In this document: piece by piece, positions 53,831-63,999 of the stretch | Layout of the letters: each line of letters opens with the position of its first letter | Numbering within the stretch: position 1 is the first letter of the stretch | Source of the DNA: Streptomyces lateritius | Lineage (GTDB): Bacteria > Actinomycetota > Actinomycetes > Streptomycetales > Streptomycetaceae | DNA: 64,000 nt | Direction of reading: 5' to 3' | Assembly: GCF_014649715.1 (NCBI RefSeq) | Contig: NZ_BMTO01000007.1 | Location: 92,536-156,535 of the forward strand | Made by a program: the position numbers and the translations under genes | Notes under the pieces: generated by a model | Database searches by the model: none | The model's input: only the letters and a program-made list of their open reading frames with translations | Told to the model about the DNA's origin: nothing

Positions 53831-54717
53831 CACGAGCTGGTGGGCTCCTGAATGAAGTCGGTGAGTGCGCGAGCCAGAGCAGCAGGTGCCTGTTCGGCGA
53901 CATGATGCCCGGAGTCGAGACCGTGCCCGCGGACGTCTACGGCCCACCGGCGCCAGATCGCGACGGGATCGCCGTGGAGGGCTTCCAGATCGTCCTGGAG
54001 TGACCAGAGGACCAGCGTCGGGCAAGTGATGCGCACGCCCGCGTCCCGGTCGGCCTCTTCGTGCTGCCGGTCGACAGTGAGGCCTGCGCGGTAGTCCTCA
54101 AGCATCGCCCGCACCACCTCGGGGTTGCGGGTGGCCTGCCGCCACTCGGCGTAGTTCTCCGGCCCCATGGCGTCGGGATCGCCGCGGTACCAGCTGTCGG
54201 GATCGGCGGTGATGACGCGCTCGGGAATGCCCGGCTGCGCGAAGAAGAACCAGTGCCACCACTGGGTGGCGAACTCGGTCGTGATCCGTGACAGATGCTC
54301 CGTCAACGGCAGGCAGTCCATGAATGCCACGCGGGAGACGGTGTCAGGATGGTCGAGCGTGAGACGCAGTGCCACGCTGCCTCCGCGGTCGTGCCCGGCG
54401 ACCGCGAACCGGTGATGCCCGAGGTGGCGCATCACCGACACCACGTCCGCGGCGACCGCCCGCTTCGAATAGCCCACGTGGTCTGCCGTGAACCGCGGTC
54501 CTCTGGAACGCCCGTACCCCCGCAGGTCCGGGCAGACCACGGTGTGACCGGCTTCGACTAGCCGCGGAGCAACCCGGTGCCACGTCGCCGACGTGCGGGG
54601 ATGACCATGCAGCAGCACCACTGGCGCGCCTTCCCCGCCGAAGCGGACGAAGACGGACGCCTCACCGACGTCGACCTGGGCCTCCTGAAAACCTTCGAAC
54701 ACCCCGACCTCCTGCAA
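53827..54717 (-). CDS. Alpha/beta hydrolase, haloacetate dehalogenase-like
   Basis: 296 residues. Core motifs are VVLLHGHPRTSATWHRVAP (oxyanion), DLRGYGRSRGP, nucleophile Asp in VAGHDRGGSVALRL, and the catalytic His in GLDSGHHVAEQAP. An Asp nucleophile in GHDRGG is the pattern of fluoroacetate/haloacetate dehalogenases and epoxide hydrolases. The cap segment WWHWFFFAQPGIPERVITAD fits the dehalogenase subgroup, which keeps Trp and His near the halide site. Substrate not proven. It has no visible operon partner. Confidence 0.87.
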   Translation of the reverse strand: MQEVGVFEGFQEAQVDVGEASVFVRFGGEGAPVVLLHGHPRTSATWHRVAPRLVEAGHTVVCPDLRGYGRSRGPRFTADHVGYSKRAVAADVVSVMRHLGHHRFAVAGHDRGGSVALRLTLDHPDTVSRVAFMDCLPLTEHLSRITTEFATQWWHWFFFAQPGIPERVITADPDSWYRGDPDAMGPENYAEWRQATRNPEVVRAMLEDYRAGLTVDRQHEEADRDAGVRITCPTLVLWSLQDDLEALHGDPVAIWRRWAVDVRGHGLDSGHHVAEQAPAALARALTDFIQEPTSSC

Positions 54718-55183
54718 CCTCGGCTCAGGCCCCGCCTCCTACAACCAACGCGGCCTCCGTTTTCCCTCCTGCCCCAGCTGACCACGGCCACGCGCGCGGC
54801 GGAGAACGAGAAGCAGGGATCGCCTGGTGGCGACCACCAGATGCCCAGTCGAGGTGTTGCAGAACTGACTGTCCTGCGGCACGCGTCGGCCGAGCCCGGC
54901 AAGGGCCGAGCCGGACCCCGAACCCCGAAACCGAAGCCGCCTGGTTCGCCGTCTCTGGGACGGACTCCAGGCCCACGCCTCCTACGCGCACACGGACACC
55001 ACCCCCGAACAGCTCCCGCGCCCACTACTTCGAACTGCCGCCACGCGACACCCCCATCGACGTCACCACCCTGCGGGACAGGCTCGATGTACCCGGCCAC
55101 CACGTCGGTCACATCCTCGGGTACGGCGCGATGTGGGGATCCGGCTTGACCCTCACGTTGTGTGAGGCTGGAGGGTGGGGTGC
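54718..55183. other. Spacer with a possible decayed coding segment
   Basis: From about 54950 the plus strand reads RLWDGLQAHASYAHTDTTPE, then in a shifted frame AHYFELPPRDTPIDVTTLRD and RLDVPGHHVGHILGYGA. The composition is protein-like but I recognise no family. It may be a small frameshifted gene. The 55184 gene's ribosome binding site (GGAGGG) closes the stretch. Confidence 0.3.
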
Positions 55184-55720
55184 ATGAGCGACTACTACAA
55201 CGCGTTCGAGTTGAGTCCCGTGCCCGCTCCCGGCCCGGACGCGGTTCCCCCGGAACCGTTCCGCGGCATCTACGGAATGCCCGCGTTCGCGACGATCCCC
55301 ACGAGCGATCTGACGGCGTCGGTGGACTTCTGGGTCCGTGGACTCGGGTTCTTCGAGCTGTTCGGCATCCCCGGCAGGCTTGTGCATCTGCGCCGGTGGG
55401 CGTTCCAGGACGTACTCCTCGTCTCCGCGGGAAGCGTTCCGGAGCAGACACCCGCGATGAGCTTCAGTTTCGCGTGCGTACTCAGCCAGGTCGACACCCT
55501 TGTCGAGGCCTGTCGCACGTTGCGCCCGGACTCGGTCGACGGTCCACGGGACACGCCCTGGAACACCCGCGACGTCGCGGTGACCACCCCCGAGAACGCA
55601 CGGATCGTGTTCACTGCGGCCAAACCCTTCGATCCGGCCAGTCAGGAGGCGCGGAACCTTGAAGCCATCGGGATCACCCCACCGGGCGTCACCCACGCCG
55701 ACCGTGAAGAGCATGCCTGA
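55184..55720 (+). CDS. Glyoxalase/VOC-superfamily protein
   Basis: 178 residues. After a 30-residue Pro-rich leader, one vicinal-oxygen-chelate module appears: AFATIPTSDLTASVDFWVRG, LGFFELFGIPGRLVHLRRW, SFACVLSQVDTLVEACR, and the closing WNTRDVAVTTPENARIVFTA strand. Such proteins act as dioxygenases, isomerases or antibiotic-binding resistance proteins. It is translationally coupled (8-base overlap) to the TipA-like regulator, a pairing that favours a drug-binding or stress role. Confidence 0.85.
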   Translation: MSDYYNAFELSPVPAPGPDAVPPEPFRGIYGMPAFATIPTSDLTASVDFWVRGLGFFELFGIPGRLVHLRRWAFQDVLLVSAGSVPEQTPAMSFSFACVLSQVDTLVEACRTLRPDSVDGPRDTPWNTRDVAVTTPENARIVFTAAKPFDPASQEARNLEAIGITPPGVTHADREEHA

Positions 55721-56516
55721 CGCCACGGCCACCGATGGCCCGACCGTCGGCCAGGTCTCGACACGCCTTGGCGTGACAGTCCGCGCGCTGCACCACTGGG
55801 ACGACATCGGTCTGGCAAGACCGTCGCTGCGCACGGCTGCCGGATACCGGCTCTACACCGCTGGTGATCTGGAACGCCTGCACCGCATCGTCGTCTACCG
55901 TGAGATCGGTCTCGGCCTGGACAGGATTCGCGCCATCTTGGACGACTCGACCGCAGACGTGCCCGGCGCATTGCGCGCGCAGCGCACCCAGGTTGCTGAA
56001 CGGATCGACCGCCTCCAGCAGCTCAGCGCCGGACTGGACCGGATGATCGACGCCCACGAGCGCGGCCTGCTGCTGACCGTCGAGCAGCAGGCCGCGATCT
56101 TCGGCCCGCAGTGGAATCCGGACTGGCTCGCTCAAGCCCGTCAGCACTACGGAGACACGACGCAATGGCGGCAGTACGCCGAGCGCTCAGCCTCTCGTGG
56201 TCCGGAGGAATGGCAGGCCATCGCCGACGCCACGGCCGGCCTCGACCGGGCCTTGGGGGATGCGATGGACGCCGGCGTCACGCCTGGCAGTCCAGAAGCG
56301 AATCAACTCGTCGAGTTGCACCGCGAAGTCTTCGCTTCGTACTTTCCCCTCACCAGGCAGATGCAGGTCTGTCTCGGCCGCATGTTTGAGGCCGATCCGG
56401 GATTTGCCGCCCACTACGACGGCATCCGAGCCGGCCTTGCCACGTGGTTCCGTCGAATCATCGACTCCAGTGCGCGCGCCCATGGCATCGACCCCGACAC
56501 CGCGACCTGGGAGTAG
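55713..56516 (+). CDS. MerR-family regulator with TipAS-type ligand domain
   Basis: 267 residues. MerR HTH: TVGQVSTRLGVTVRALHHWD, ARPSLRTAAGYRLYTAGDLE and the dimer helix (RIRAILDDSTADVPGALRAQ). The C-terminal domain (about 140-260) is TipAS-like: FGPQWNPDWLAQARQHYGDT, REVFASYFPLTRQMQVCLG and FAAHYDGIRAGLATWFR. TipA proteins bind thiopeptides and related drugs and activate their own promoter. The start overlaps the VOC gene by 8 bases, so both are co-expressed. Confidence 0.9.
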   Translation: MPDATATDGPTVGQVSTRLGVTVRALHHWDDIGLARPSLRTAAGYRLYTAGDLERLHRIVVYREIGLGLDRIRAILDDSTADVPGALRAQRTQVAERIDRLQQLSAGLDRMIDAHERGLLLTVEQQAAIFGPQWNPDWLAQARQHYGDTTQWRQYAERSASRGPEEWQAIADATAGLDRALGDAMDAGVTPGSPEANQLVELHREVFASYFPLTRQMQVCLGRMFEADPGFAAHYDGIRAGLATWFRRIIDSSARAHGIDPDTATWE

Positions 56517-56658
56517 AGCGCGAGGCCGCAAGCCTGCGCCCGTGGGGGCGCCACGCCTTCACGAACCCGGAGGTGCTCTCGAGCGTCCCCGCGCGGGTGG
56601 ACGATCGTGAGAGCTGGTCAAAGGCAGTCCGGCAGTAGCGTAGGGTGGTGTTCACCGA

Positions 56659-56732
56659 CGCGGGGTGGAGCAGCTCGGTAGCTCGCTGGGCTCATAACCC
56701 AGAGGTCGCAGGTTCAAATCCTGTCCCCGCTA
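56659..56732 (+). tRNA. Initiator tRNA-fMet (CAU)
   Basis: 74 bases folding into a full cloverleaf with anticodon CAU in the loop CTCATAA. Initiator marks are three G:C pairs in the anticodon stem (GGG/CCC) and an unpaired first acceptor position (C1 opposite U72, with GCGGGG/CCCCGC below it). The T loop is GGTTCAAATCC. CCA is not encoded. It is followed six bases later by a strong terminator. Confidence 0.95.
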
Positions 56733-56738
56733 CTACCC

Positions 56739-56775
56739 AGAAGGGCCCGGATCCTCAACGATCCGGGCCCTTCTT
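56739..56775 (+). terminator. Rho-independent terminator of the tRNA
   Basis: AGAAGGGCCCGGATC pairs with GATCCGGGCCCTTCT around a 6-base loop and is followed by TTT. This is a classic intrinsic terminator. Confidence 0.92.
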
Positions 56776-57575
<800 letters not shown>

Positions 57576-59174
57576 TCAGAGGGTGAGAAGGCTTCGCAAC
57601 GTGAGGCTGATGCCTACGGTGAGGACGGCGAGAGCGGTGAGCACCGTCGCGTAGCGGGTGTAACGGCGCAGCGAGGGCAGGCGGCGTTCGCTCAGCGCGG
57701 CGAATCGGCTTCCGCCGCCGGAGAGCAGCAGACCGGCGGCGGTCAGAGTGAGGGCCATGCCGAGGCCGTAGCCGACGACGAGCAGGACGCCGAAGAATGT
57801 CCGGCTCAGTGCGATGGCGCCCAGCAGGACGACGAGGGCCGACGGGCTGGGCACCAGACCACCCGCGAGTCCTACGCCGACGAGCACGGGGAGACCGGTG
57901 CGGCGCGGTGTCTTCCTCTCGCGGGCGTGGGTCTCGTGCGCGTGGGCGCCGTGGCGGCGTGAGAGGCCGGTCGCGTGCCGGTGTTCAGGGCCAGGGTGGT
58001 GGTCATGACTGTCGCCATGCGTGTGAGTGCGTTCCGGTGTCTCGCTGTCTGTGTGCCCATGGCTGTGTCCGTGGTGCCAATGGGCGGGAGGCCGCCCCGA
58101 CCGCAAGGCTCGTACCGCCGTCACCGCCAGGACCATCCCCAGCACCGCGATCACCGCACCGCTGATCGCCCCCAGCCATCCCAGTAGTTGCTCACCGACG
58201 AATCCGGCGCCTGCGGTAAGGATCAGGCCCATGGTCAGGACCCCGGCGGTGTGGGTGACCGTGACCGTCGTCCCGACCGCGAGAGCGGCGCGGACGCCGC
58301 CTTCCCGGCGGGCCAGGCAGGCGGCGACGGCGAGTTTGGCGTGCCCGGGCAGTGCCGCGTGGCCCGCACCCAGGAGCAGGGTCAGCAGGACGGCGAGGAG
58401 ACCCACCGGCAGGGTGAGGTCCCGGCCCGCCGTCAGGCCGGTGAGCCGGTGCTCCAGCGCCGGAAAGAGCACAGTGCCCCGGGCCGCAGCCTGAACCGCC
58501 GCTCCCGGTGGCCCCGGCGCGGGGTCACCGGGAGCCGCCCCGCCCGCCCCCGGTTGCGTACGCAGCTCCGCCTTGGCCACATCGAGGGGCTGTTCGTCCT
58601 CGTCCCGCGGGTAGTGGCGCAGCACATCGCTCGGACTCTTCGACGGAACCGACGACTCCGTCAGCCGTACCCGGTCGCCGGGTACAGCCGTGATCTCCTT
58701 CCAGCCGGTCCGTGTCACATCCGCCCCCGAGACGAAGGAGACGGCGGCGGGCCGGGAGAGATCGGCCTCAGCCCGCAGGGTGCAGGTCAGCCGGGCGACG
58801 GGAACTCCCGCGGCCCCTTTCCCGTACGTCAGGGCGGAGCGGCCCACCTTCCAGGCGATGCGCTCCCCGTCCACCGAAATCCTGCTGCGACCGGCGAGTC
58901 GGGCGCACCGCTCGGCTGACCTGTCCGCCGCTTCGGCTGGTGAGATCGTCCCGTCGCGGTCGGTGTCCGTTGCTTCCTCGTCCTGCGCGGTGGGAATCTC
59001 CGCACTGTCGACGACAGCGATGTCCTCGATCCGGTCGTGCGACAAGCGCAGTCCGTCGTAGTGGTTGACGCTGAAGTTGCCCAGCGGGTGGGCGGCAGCC
59101 GTCGGTACCGCGGTCAGTCCGATCGACACCAGCAGGGGCGCCGCGACGACCGCCGCACGGCGTGGAAGCTTCAT
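57576..59174 (-). CDS. NicO-type nickel/cobalt transporter (high-affinity Ni/Co exporter or importer family)
   Basis: 532 residues. It has a signal peptide and an extracytoplasmic N-terminal domain (about 28-220, HPLGNFSVNHYDGLRLSHDR) containing an EF-hand-like acidic loop (DTDRDGTISPAEA). The NicO membrane domain follows: GAGHAALPGHAKLAVAACLA, which has the family His pair, and GLAGGLVPSPSALVVLLGAI. Between these is a His-rich cytoplasmic loop (HWHHGHSHGHTDSETPERTH). The family moves Ni2+/Co2+; direction is not fixed by sequence. It lies 3 bases after the TPR gene and forms an operon with it and the DUF4331 gene. Confidence 0.87.
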   Translation of the reverse strand: MKLPRRAAVVAAPLLVSIGLTAVPTAAAHPLGNFSVNHYDGLRLSHDRIEDIAVVDSAEIPTAQDEEATDTDRDGTISPAEAADRSAERCARLAGRSRISVDGERIAWKVGRSALTYGKGAAGVPVARLTCTLRAEADLSRPAAVSFVSGADVTRTGWKEITAVPGDRVRLTESSVPSKSPSDVLRHYPRDEDEQPLDVAKAELRTQPGAGGAAPGDPAPGPPGAAVQAAARGTVLFPALEHRLTGLTAGRDLTLPVGLLAVLLTLLLGAGHAALPGHAKLAVAACLARREGGVRAALAVGTTVTVTHTAGVLTMGLILTAGAGFVGEQLLGWLGAISGAVIAVLGMVLAVTAVRALRSGRPPAHWHHGHSHGHTDSETPERTHTHGDSHDHHPGPEHRHATGLSRRHGAHAHETHARERKTPRRTGLPVLVGVGLAGGLVPSPSALVVLLGAIALSRTFFGVLLVVGYGLGMALTLTAAGLLLSGGGSRFAALSERRLPSLRRYTRYATVLTALAVLTVGISLTLRSLLTL

Positions 59175-59177
59175 CGA

Positions 59178-60440
59178 CTACCTGTCTCGGTCGGGACGGT
59201 AAAAGGAGAGGTGCGGGTTCAGGGCGACGGCCTCGCGTAGATGACGGGATCCCTCGGGCATGGCGAGTGCCCGCTCGATCGCGCCCCGGTGGTGGAGGAA
59301 CAGCGCGTTCTTCCAGCCGGTTGCGGCTGCCCGGCGGGCGTAGGTGAGGGCGTCGGCGTCCTGTCCCGCGCGGTGCAGTGCCCACCCGAGCGCGTCGGCG
59401 ACGATGACGCTCCGGGTGTGCTTCCACTCTCTGCGCGCGAGCTCCACCGCGACCCTCGGGTCGCCGTGGTCGGCTGTGTAGAGGATGAGATGCGGGTCGA
59501 CGGGACCGCCGTCCGCGCGGACCATCTGTACCTGCGCCGACAAGGCGGCCCGTTCACTCCCCGGGCGGGGATCGCCGGTCGCGCGTCGGAGCTCCAGTGT
59601 TTCCAGCAGGAACTGTGGCAGCGGTGTCCGTTCGACGAGTCGCGCGTACAGCTCGAGTGCCTTACCGGTCTGTCCGCGCGCGGCGGTCACCCGGGCGATT
59701 CCGGCCTGCCCGTACGGATGGTCCGGTACGGCGGCCAGAGCGCGCCGGTAGTGCAGTTCCGCTTGGGACAGCTTGCCCTGGGACCAGGCGAGGTCGCCCA
59801 GGCGGGCCTCGGCGAAGCCTCGTTCGTCCGGCGTGACCGCGCTGTCCAGGGCTCGGTGGAGCGCGATGGCGGCGTCCTCGGGCCTGCCGTTGGTCTCCAG
59901 GTCGTAGGCGGCTCTGCTGTAGGCGGCTGTGGCCGGGGCGATGTCGAGCATCCGCTGTACGGCCGCACGCGCCTGCGGGTAGTTCCCGAGTTGGATCTCG
60001 GCGTCCGCCAGTACGGCGTAGCCGTCCGGCCGGTCGGGTGCCATCCGGGTGGCCCGCAGCCCGTACTCGCGCCCCTGCACGAAGTCGTGCCGGGCGTTGG
60101 CGAGCAGCCCCTGACCGGTCACGGCCGCGTAGTTGTCCGTGCTGTCGAGGGCGAGGGAGCGGCGCAGCGCGCTGTCGGCGGTGTCGAGTCGGCTCGCGTC
60201 GAGGGTGTGGCGGGCCTGTTCGATCTCGGCGCGTGCCAGGCCGGCCCATGCGGCCGGGTCGTCGGGGTATGCCTCTACCGTCTTGCGGGCGGCGTCGACC
60301 GGGCTGATGCCGGCGCCGTGGGCGCCCGCAGGCGCCGCGGGGGCCTGCGGCCGGGAGGTGTCAGGACCGAGATGCAGAAGTCCCGCCACACACCCGGCCA
60401 CGGCCACCGCCGCGCCCACAGCGGTGATCAGACGCCTCAC
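59178..60440 (-). CDS. Secreted/anchored TPR protein
   Basis: 420 residues. It has a signal peptide with a lipobox-like AVAGC at residues 13-17, then at least seven tetratricopeptide-like helix pairs (for example PDGYAVLADAEIQLGNYPQA and AELHYRRALAAVPDHPYGQA). It is likely a scaffold outside the membrane. The operon DUF4331-TPR-NicO suggests it serves metal handling with its neighbours. It overlaps the DUF4331 gene by ATGA. Confidence 0.82.
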   Translation of the reverse strand: MRRLITAVGAAVAVAGCVAGLLHLGPDTSRPQAPAAPAGAHGAGISPVDAARKTVEAYPDDPAAWAGLARAEIEQARHTLDASRLDTADSALRRSLALDSTDNYAAVTGQGLLANARHDFVQGREYGLRATRMAPDRPDGYAVLADAEIQLGNYPQARAAVQRMLDIAPATAAYSRAAYDLETNGRPEDAAIALHRALDSAVTPDERGFAEARLGDLAWSQGKLSQAELHYRRALAAVPDHPYGQAGIARVTAARGQTGKALELYARLVERTPLPQFLLETLELRRATGDPRPGSERAALSAQVQMVRADGGPVDPHLILYTADHGDPRVAVELARREWKHTRSVIVADALGWALHRAGQDADALTYARRAAATGWKNALFLHHRGAIERALAMPEGSRHLREAVALNPHLSFYRPDRDR

Positions 60441-61705
60441 GGGCCCGCGTGCGGGAGGTTGAGGTACGGGAAGACGGTCTGGGCGTCAGCGGGCTCCAGG
60501 CTGACGACCGGCTGCGGGAGCAGCCCCGCGGCGGACGGCCCGGCGGGTTCGCCCTCCAGCATCCGGATCAGCGGCCCGTCGATGTTGTCGTTGAGCCGCC
60601 GCCCGTTCGGGAAGCCCTGGAGATCCCCGTCGAGGACACCGTGCGCCTTCGGGCTGGCGGTGACAGGGGTTGTGAGGTTCAGGCGCAGTTGCTCGGAGAG
60701 CACGATGCGCTTCGGGTCGGCGTCGGCGTTCATCGTGTGGGTGTTGAGGTCGAAGCCGAACGTGGATCCGTTGTCCTTGCCGATGCCCTTCATGAACAGG
60801 GCCTGGATGTCGTGGCGCGGGGTCGCCGGTGCTTTGCGGCCCTGTGCCCTCTCGATCCGGTGCGGCGGTACGGGGTCGAGGGTGGCGGCCAGGAAGTCGC
60901 TCTCCAGGTGGTCGTCCTGTGGCATGCGGGCCTGGAGCCGGTCCTCGGGGCCGCCGGGCCTGGCCAGCCCGATGGTGGAGCCGAACAGTGCGAACGCGAC
61001 GTGCGGGGTGCCGTGCCGGGAGACCTGCCGGAAGGTGGGGGCCTGCTCCGAGAGACCGCGCTCCAGGTTCGCGCCCTGCCGGGAGACGGACGCCCACACG
61101 CCGATAACCGGGTTGCGCTTCGGATCTCCCTTCAGGGCGACCTCGCTCTTGGGTACTTGCAGGACCAGACTGTTCACGTTCAGCGCCGACAGCGGCTGGG
61201 CATCGGGCAGCCATCCCGGTACGGGGCCGCGGGTGCCGACCGTGTACAGGCCGAAGACCTGGGTGTCGGCCTTGAACGATTCCGCCGCCTGCGTGGCCAC
61301 GGTCTGGCCGCCGCCGGGCAGTTGACGGATCGCCTCCCTCCGCAACTTGCCGTAGTCGGGCATCAGGGCCCGGCCGGTGTGGGTGGGGGAGGCGATGGCG
61401 TCCTTCAGCAGCGTCTGGACGGCGCCGCCCGCCTTGACCTTCTCCAGGGTGTACTTCTGGCGTACCCCGAGCGACCGGTCGTCGAGCGAGTTCACCGGCA
61501 GGGGCCCGACTTTCGGCCCTGTCCCGAAGGGCCTGCGGTCCTCGTCCCGGAAGGTCCAGCGGTAGGTGGTGTCGGGCGCCCCGTCACCATCGGCGTCCGC
61601 GTGGATCTCGTAGCGCGCACCGGTGGCGAACGGGAAGTCCACCAGCGCGTTGGCCGCGGTGCCGGGCACCTGGAAGGGGCGGACGTTCGCGATGAGCGTG
61701 ACCAT
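60437..61705 (-). pseudogene. DUF4331 protein lacking its signal peptide and N-terminus
   Basis: 422 codons covering most of a DUF4331 domain: TLIANVRPFQVPGTAANALV, ARYEIHADADGDGAPDTTYR (the calcium-like D-x-D-x-D loop), GVWASVSRQGANLERGL, and the end PQPVVSLEPADAQTVFPYLN. Typical members start with a signal peptide and a SSHREAPLI...DLYAF block of 50-80 residues before this point. Here a stop lies about 11 codons upstream of the ATG. The N-terminus is lost, so export would fail. It is still the first frame of the TPR-NicO operon. Confidence 0.7.
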
Positions 61706-62115
61706 GTCCGCGTTGTCCGTAACGGCCGCGCGTCAGCGGAAGGTCAAGCCGCCGCCAGGTGACGTGCCCCGGCTCCCGGTTGTTCCGGGCCGTGAGACTT
61801 TCGCCCCGCCGAGTCGCTCGGCGGGGCGCAAGAGGCTCAGCGTCGAGGGCCCCTGATCGACAACCTCGCCGTACCTCAGCTGTAGCCCGTCATCCGTCGG
61901 GTCCGGCCGGCCGGTGGGCCGACGACGAGGCTGAGGTGGTCAGTCTTCGGGAGGCGCCACGTGAACAGGTCGCCTCGCGCTGCAGCCGCCTCGGCCTGAC
62001 CACCCCCACCTCAATCCGCCCAGGCCGCACAAGCCGGCGTCTCGACATGTCGGTGGAGCAGGGGCGCGGACTGCGACACGCCTTCGGAGCGCTCGCGGTC
62101 AGTAGGGCGGGGAGG
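61706..62115. other. Spacer with a strong hairpin
   Basis: About 400 bp between the truncated DUF4331 gene and an unknown gene, both on the minus strand. It contains the perfect 12-bp hairpin at 61802-61828. The missing DUF4331 N-terminus is not found here in any frame. Confidence 0.4.
61802..61828. terminator. Perfect 12-bp hairpin terminator
   Basis: CGCCCCGCCGAG pairs with CTCGGCGGGGCG around a TCG loop. It lies downstream of the unknown gene on the minus strand and upstream of the DUF4331 stub. Confidence 0.75.
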
Positions 62116-62862
62116 TCAGCTGGTGCCGGATCGGGCACGGGAGAGGAACGCGGCGAGGGCGCCGGCGGCTTCGGGGTCACTCGTGGCGATCCGGGCCGCG
62201 AAGGCCAGCTGGTCGATGCCCGTACCCGGAACAAGGCGGGCGAGTTCGGCGAGCAGCGCCGCATGAGTGAGGACCGGCGGCGGCAGGAGGCCGGCGGCGG
62301 CCTCGCGTGCGGCCGGATCCGCGTAGTGCCCCAGGTGCGCGGCCAAGGCGTAGGCGAGCCACGCGTCGATGTCGGCCTGTACGTACGAATCGGCGCGGCG
62401 GGTGAGTTCGTCCCGGACTGCTTCGTCGCCCTCTGCCGGGTCGGTCTGCTCCAACGTGCCGAGGTCGCGCAGCACTTGGAGTTCATCGGCGCGGGCCGCG
62501 ATCCGAGCGGTTTCACGCAGCTCGGCTTCCTGGGCGGCGGCCTCGGCTTCGGCAGCGAGTTCAGCCTGGACGACGACGTCGCTGTCCGGGTCGTAGACGG
62601 TGCCCGAGGCCGCGGCCGCGAGCAGCCGGTCGATGCGCTCCCACTCCACGAGCTCCGCCCGGCCACGCTCGTCCTCGGCCGAGTCCTCCTGCCGGGCGAA
62701 GCACCGGGCATCCTCGAGGGCCGCCGCGACGTCGGCCGCCGCCATTCCCCTCGCACGGCGGCGCACCGAGCGCCGGCCGATGCGAGCGGGGTCGACCCGC
62801 TCACGGAACGCGGACGCGCGGGCGGCGAGGGAAGGGCGGGCGGCGCGCCGGGGCACGGTCAT
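62116..62862 (-). CDS. Hypothetical helical protein
   Basis: 248 residues, Ala/Glu/Arg-rich. A basic N-terminus (PRRAARPSLAARASAFRERV) is followed by long amphipathic helices (VVQAELAAEAEAAAQEAELR), which may form a coiled coil, and a helical C-terminal half with regular Leu spacing. No signal peptide or membrane helix. I do not recognise the family. Codon use looks normal for the genome. Confidence 0.6.
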   Translation of the reverse strand: MTVPRRAARPSLAARASAFRERVDPARIGRRSVRRRARGMAAADVAAALEDARCFARQEDSAEDERGRAELVEWERIDRLLAAAASGTVYDPDSDVVVQAELAAEAEAAAQEAELRETARIAARADELQVLRDLGTLEQTDPAEGDEAVRDELTRRADSYVQADIDAWLAYALAAHLGHYADPAAREAAAGLLPPPVLTHAALLAELARLVPGTGIDQLAFAARIATSDPEAAGALAAFLSRARSGTS

Positions 62863-63243
62863 CAGGGCCTCGCATGTGAGGTGCGGATTCGGAAGCGGTG
62901 CTTACGAGGTTCGGGCAGCCCGGCGGTACTGCCCCCCCCGGAACCGGGCGCCGGACCTCACCCGCGCCTGCACTCCGGCACGGGCCAGAAGCGACCCTAC
63001 CGGTCCCGCCGATCGGCCCGGCGCCAGCCTTCGTGACTGCCGGTGCGGGCCGGCCCAGGCAGTCGGGGTGCCTGCGCACGGAATCACCCGCCCGCTCCCC
63101 CGAACCCTCGGTTCACGACCTCGCCGCCGCCGGGCCGGGGGCCGACCCGGCAGGGCCACACAGCGGCGTGACCGCGAGCCGGTCGGCGTCGAACCGTTCG
63201 GCCCGCCCCCGGCCGGCAGAGCTCCCATGCCCCCGCGAGTGGG
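62863..63243. other. Spacer, nothing recognised
   Basis: About 380 bp between the helical protein and the protease, both on the minus strand. It has short GC-rich symmetries but no clear terminator or gene. Confidence 0.35.
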
Positions 63244-63999
63244 TCAGCCGCCGGCCGCTACCGACTTGATCCAGTTGATGTACGGGGCGGTGGCCGTGTA
63301 CCGGGTGAAGGTCTGCCGGTCGCTGGTGGAGGCCACCCCGACCACGGTGCCGCCGGTCATGGCGGGACCACCGGAGTCGCCACCGGCTCCGACACCGTCG
63401 ACCGCTTCCAGGTGGAGTGCGGTCCCACCGTGGAGGTCGGTGGCCAGGCCGGTCATGCGCATGGTGGCGGTCTTCAGGACGGGCGACTGGCAGTAGGCCT
63501 CGTTCTGGACGGGACCGCACGTGGCGCCCCACCCGTAGACGGACACGTAGGAGCCGATCTGCGGGTAGTGGGTGGCGATGGGGGCGGGCGTGTGGGCGAC
63601 GCTCCGGTCGAGCCGGACCATCGCGAGGTCCGCCGACGGATGCAGGGTGATCCGGGAGGCCGCGGCCGTGGTCCCACCGCTCTCCGCGTAGGGGCTGCCG
63701 ATACGGAATGCGTACTGACCGGGCTGATCGACGCAGTGCCGGGCGGTCAGGATGTGGCGGGAGGTGACCAGCGTGGAGGTGCACATCCCCCGCCCGTTCT
63801 GGAACACGCGGGCGTGGTACGGCTGTGCCTGGACCTCACCTCCGCCGATGACGGGCCTGGCCTTGCTCGTCTTCGGCGAGAAGGCCGCCGTGCCGGTGTC
63901 GGCGTCGCCGACGGCCTTCGGGGACGCGATGGTGCTGCGCGTGGGGGTGTCGGCCGGTGCCGGGTCAGCACTGGCCTGACCCACGGCGCCGAGGGCTGC
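63244..63999 (-). CDS. Secreted trypsin-like serine protease (partial, start lies beyond the window)
   Basis: At least 250 residues; the frame is open at the right edge, so the start and signal peptide lie outside. A propeptide-like stretch (TGTAAFSPKTSKARPVIGGG) precedes the S1 domain. The triad is visible: His in LTARHCVDQPG, Asp in SADLAMVRLDRS, Ser in GAGGDSGGPAMTG. Cys pairs flank His and the autolysis loop (CGPVQNEAYC). It is a chymotrypsin/SGP-class exoprotease; specificity is not clear from the visible pocket. Confidence 0.9.
   Translation of the reverse strand, partial: AALGAVGQASADPAPADTPTRSTIASPKAVGDADTGTAAFSPKTSKARPVIGGGEVQAQPYHARVFQNGRGMCTSTLVTSRHILTARHCVDQPGQYAFRIGSPYAESGGTTAAASRITLHPSADLAMVRLDRSVAHTPAPIATHYPQIGSYVSVYGWGATCGPVQNEAYCQSPVLKTATMRMTGLATDLHGGTALHLEAVDGVGAGGDSGGPAMTGGTVVGVASTSDRQTFTRYTATAPYINWIKSVAAGG

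Noticed and set aside
56659..56732. tRNA as attachment site of an integrated element
   Set aside because: No second copy of the tRNA 3' end was seen within the window, and initiator tRNA is a rare target; the integrase relic 3 kb away is not sufficient evidence.
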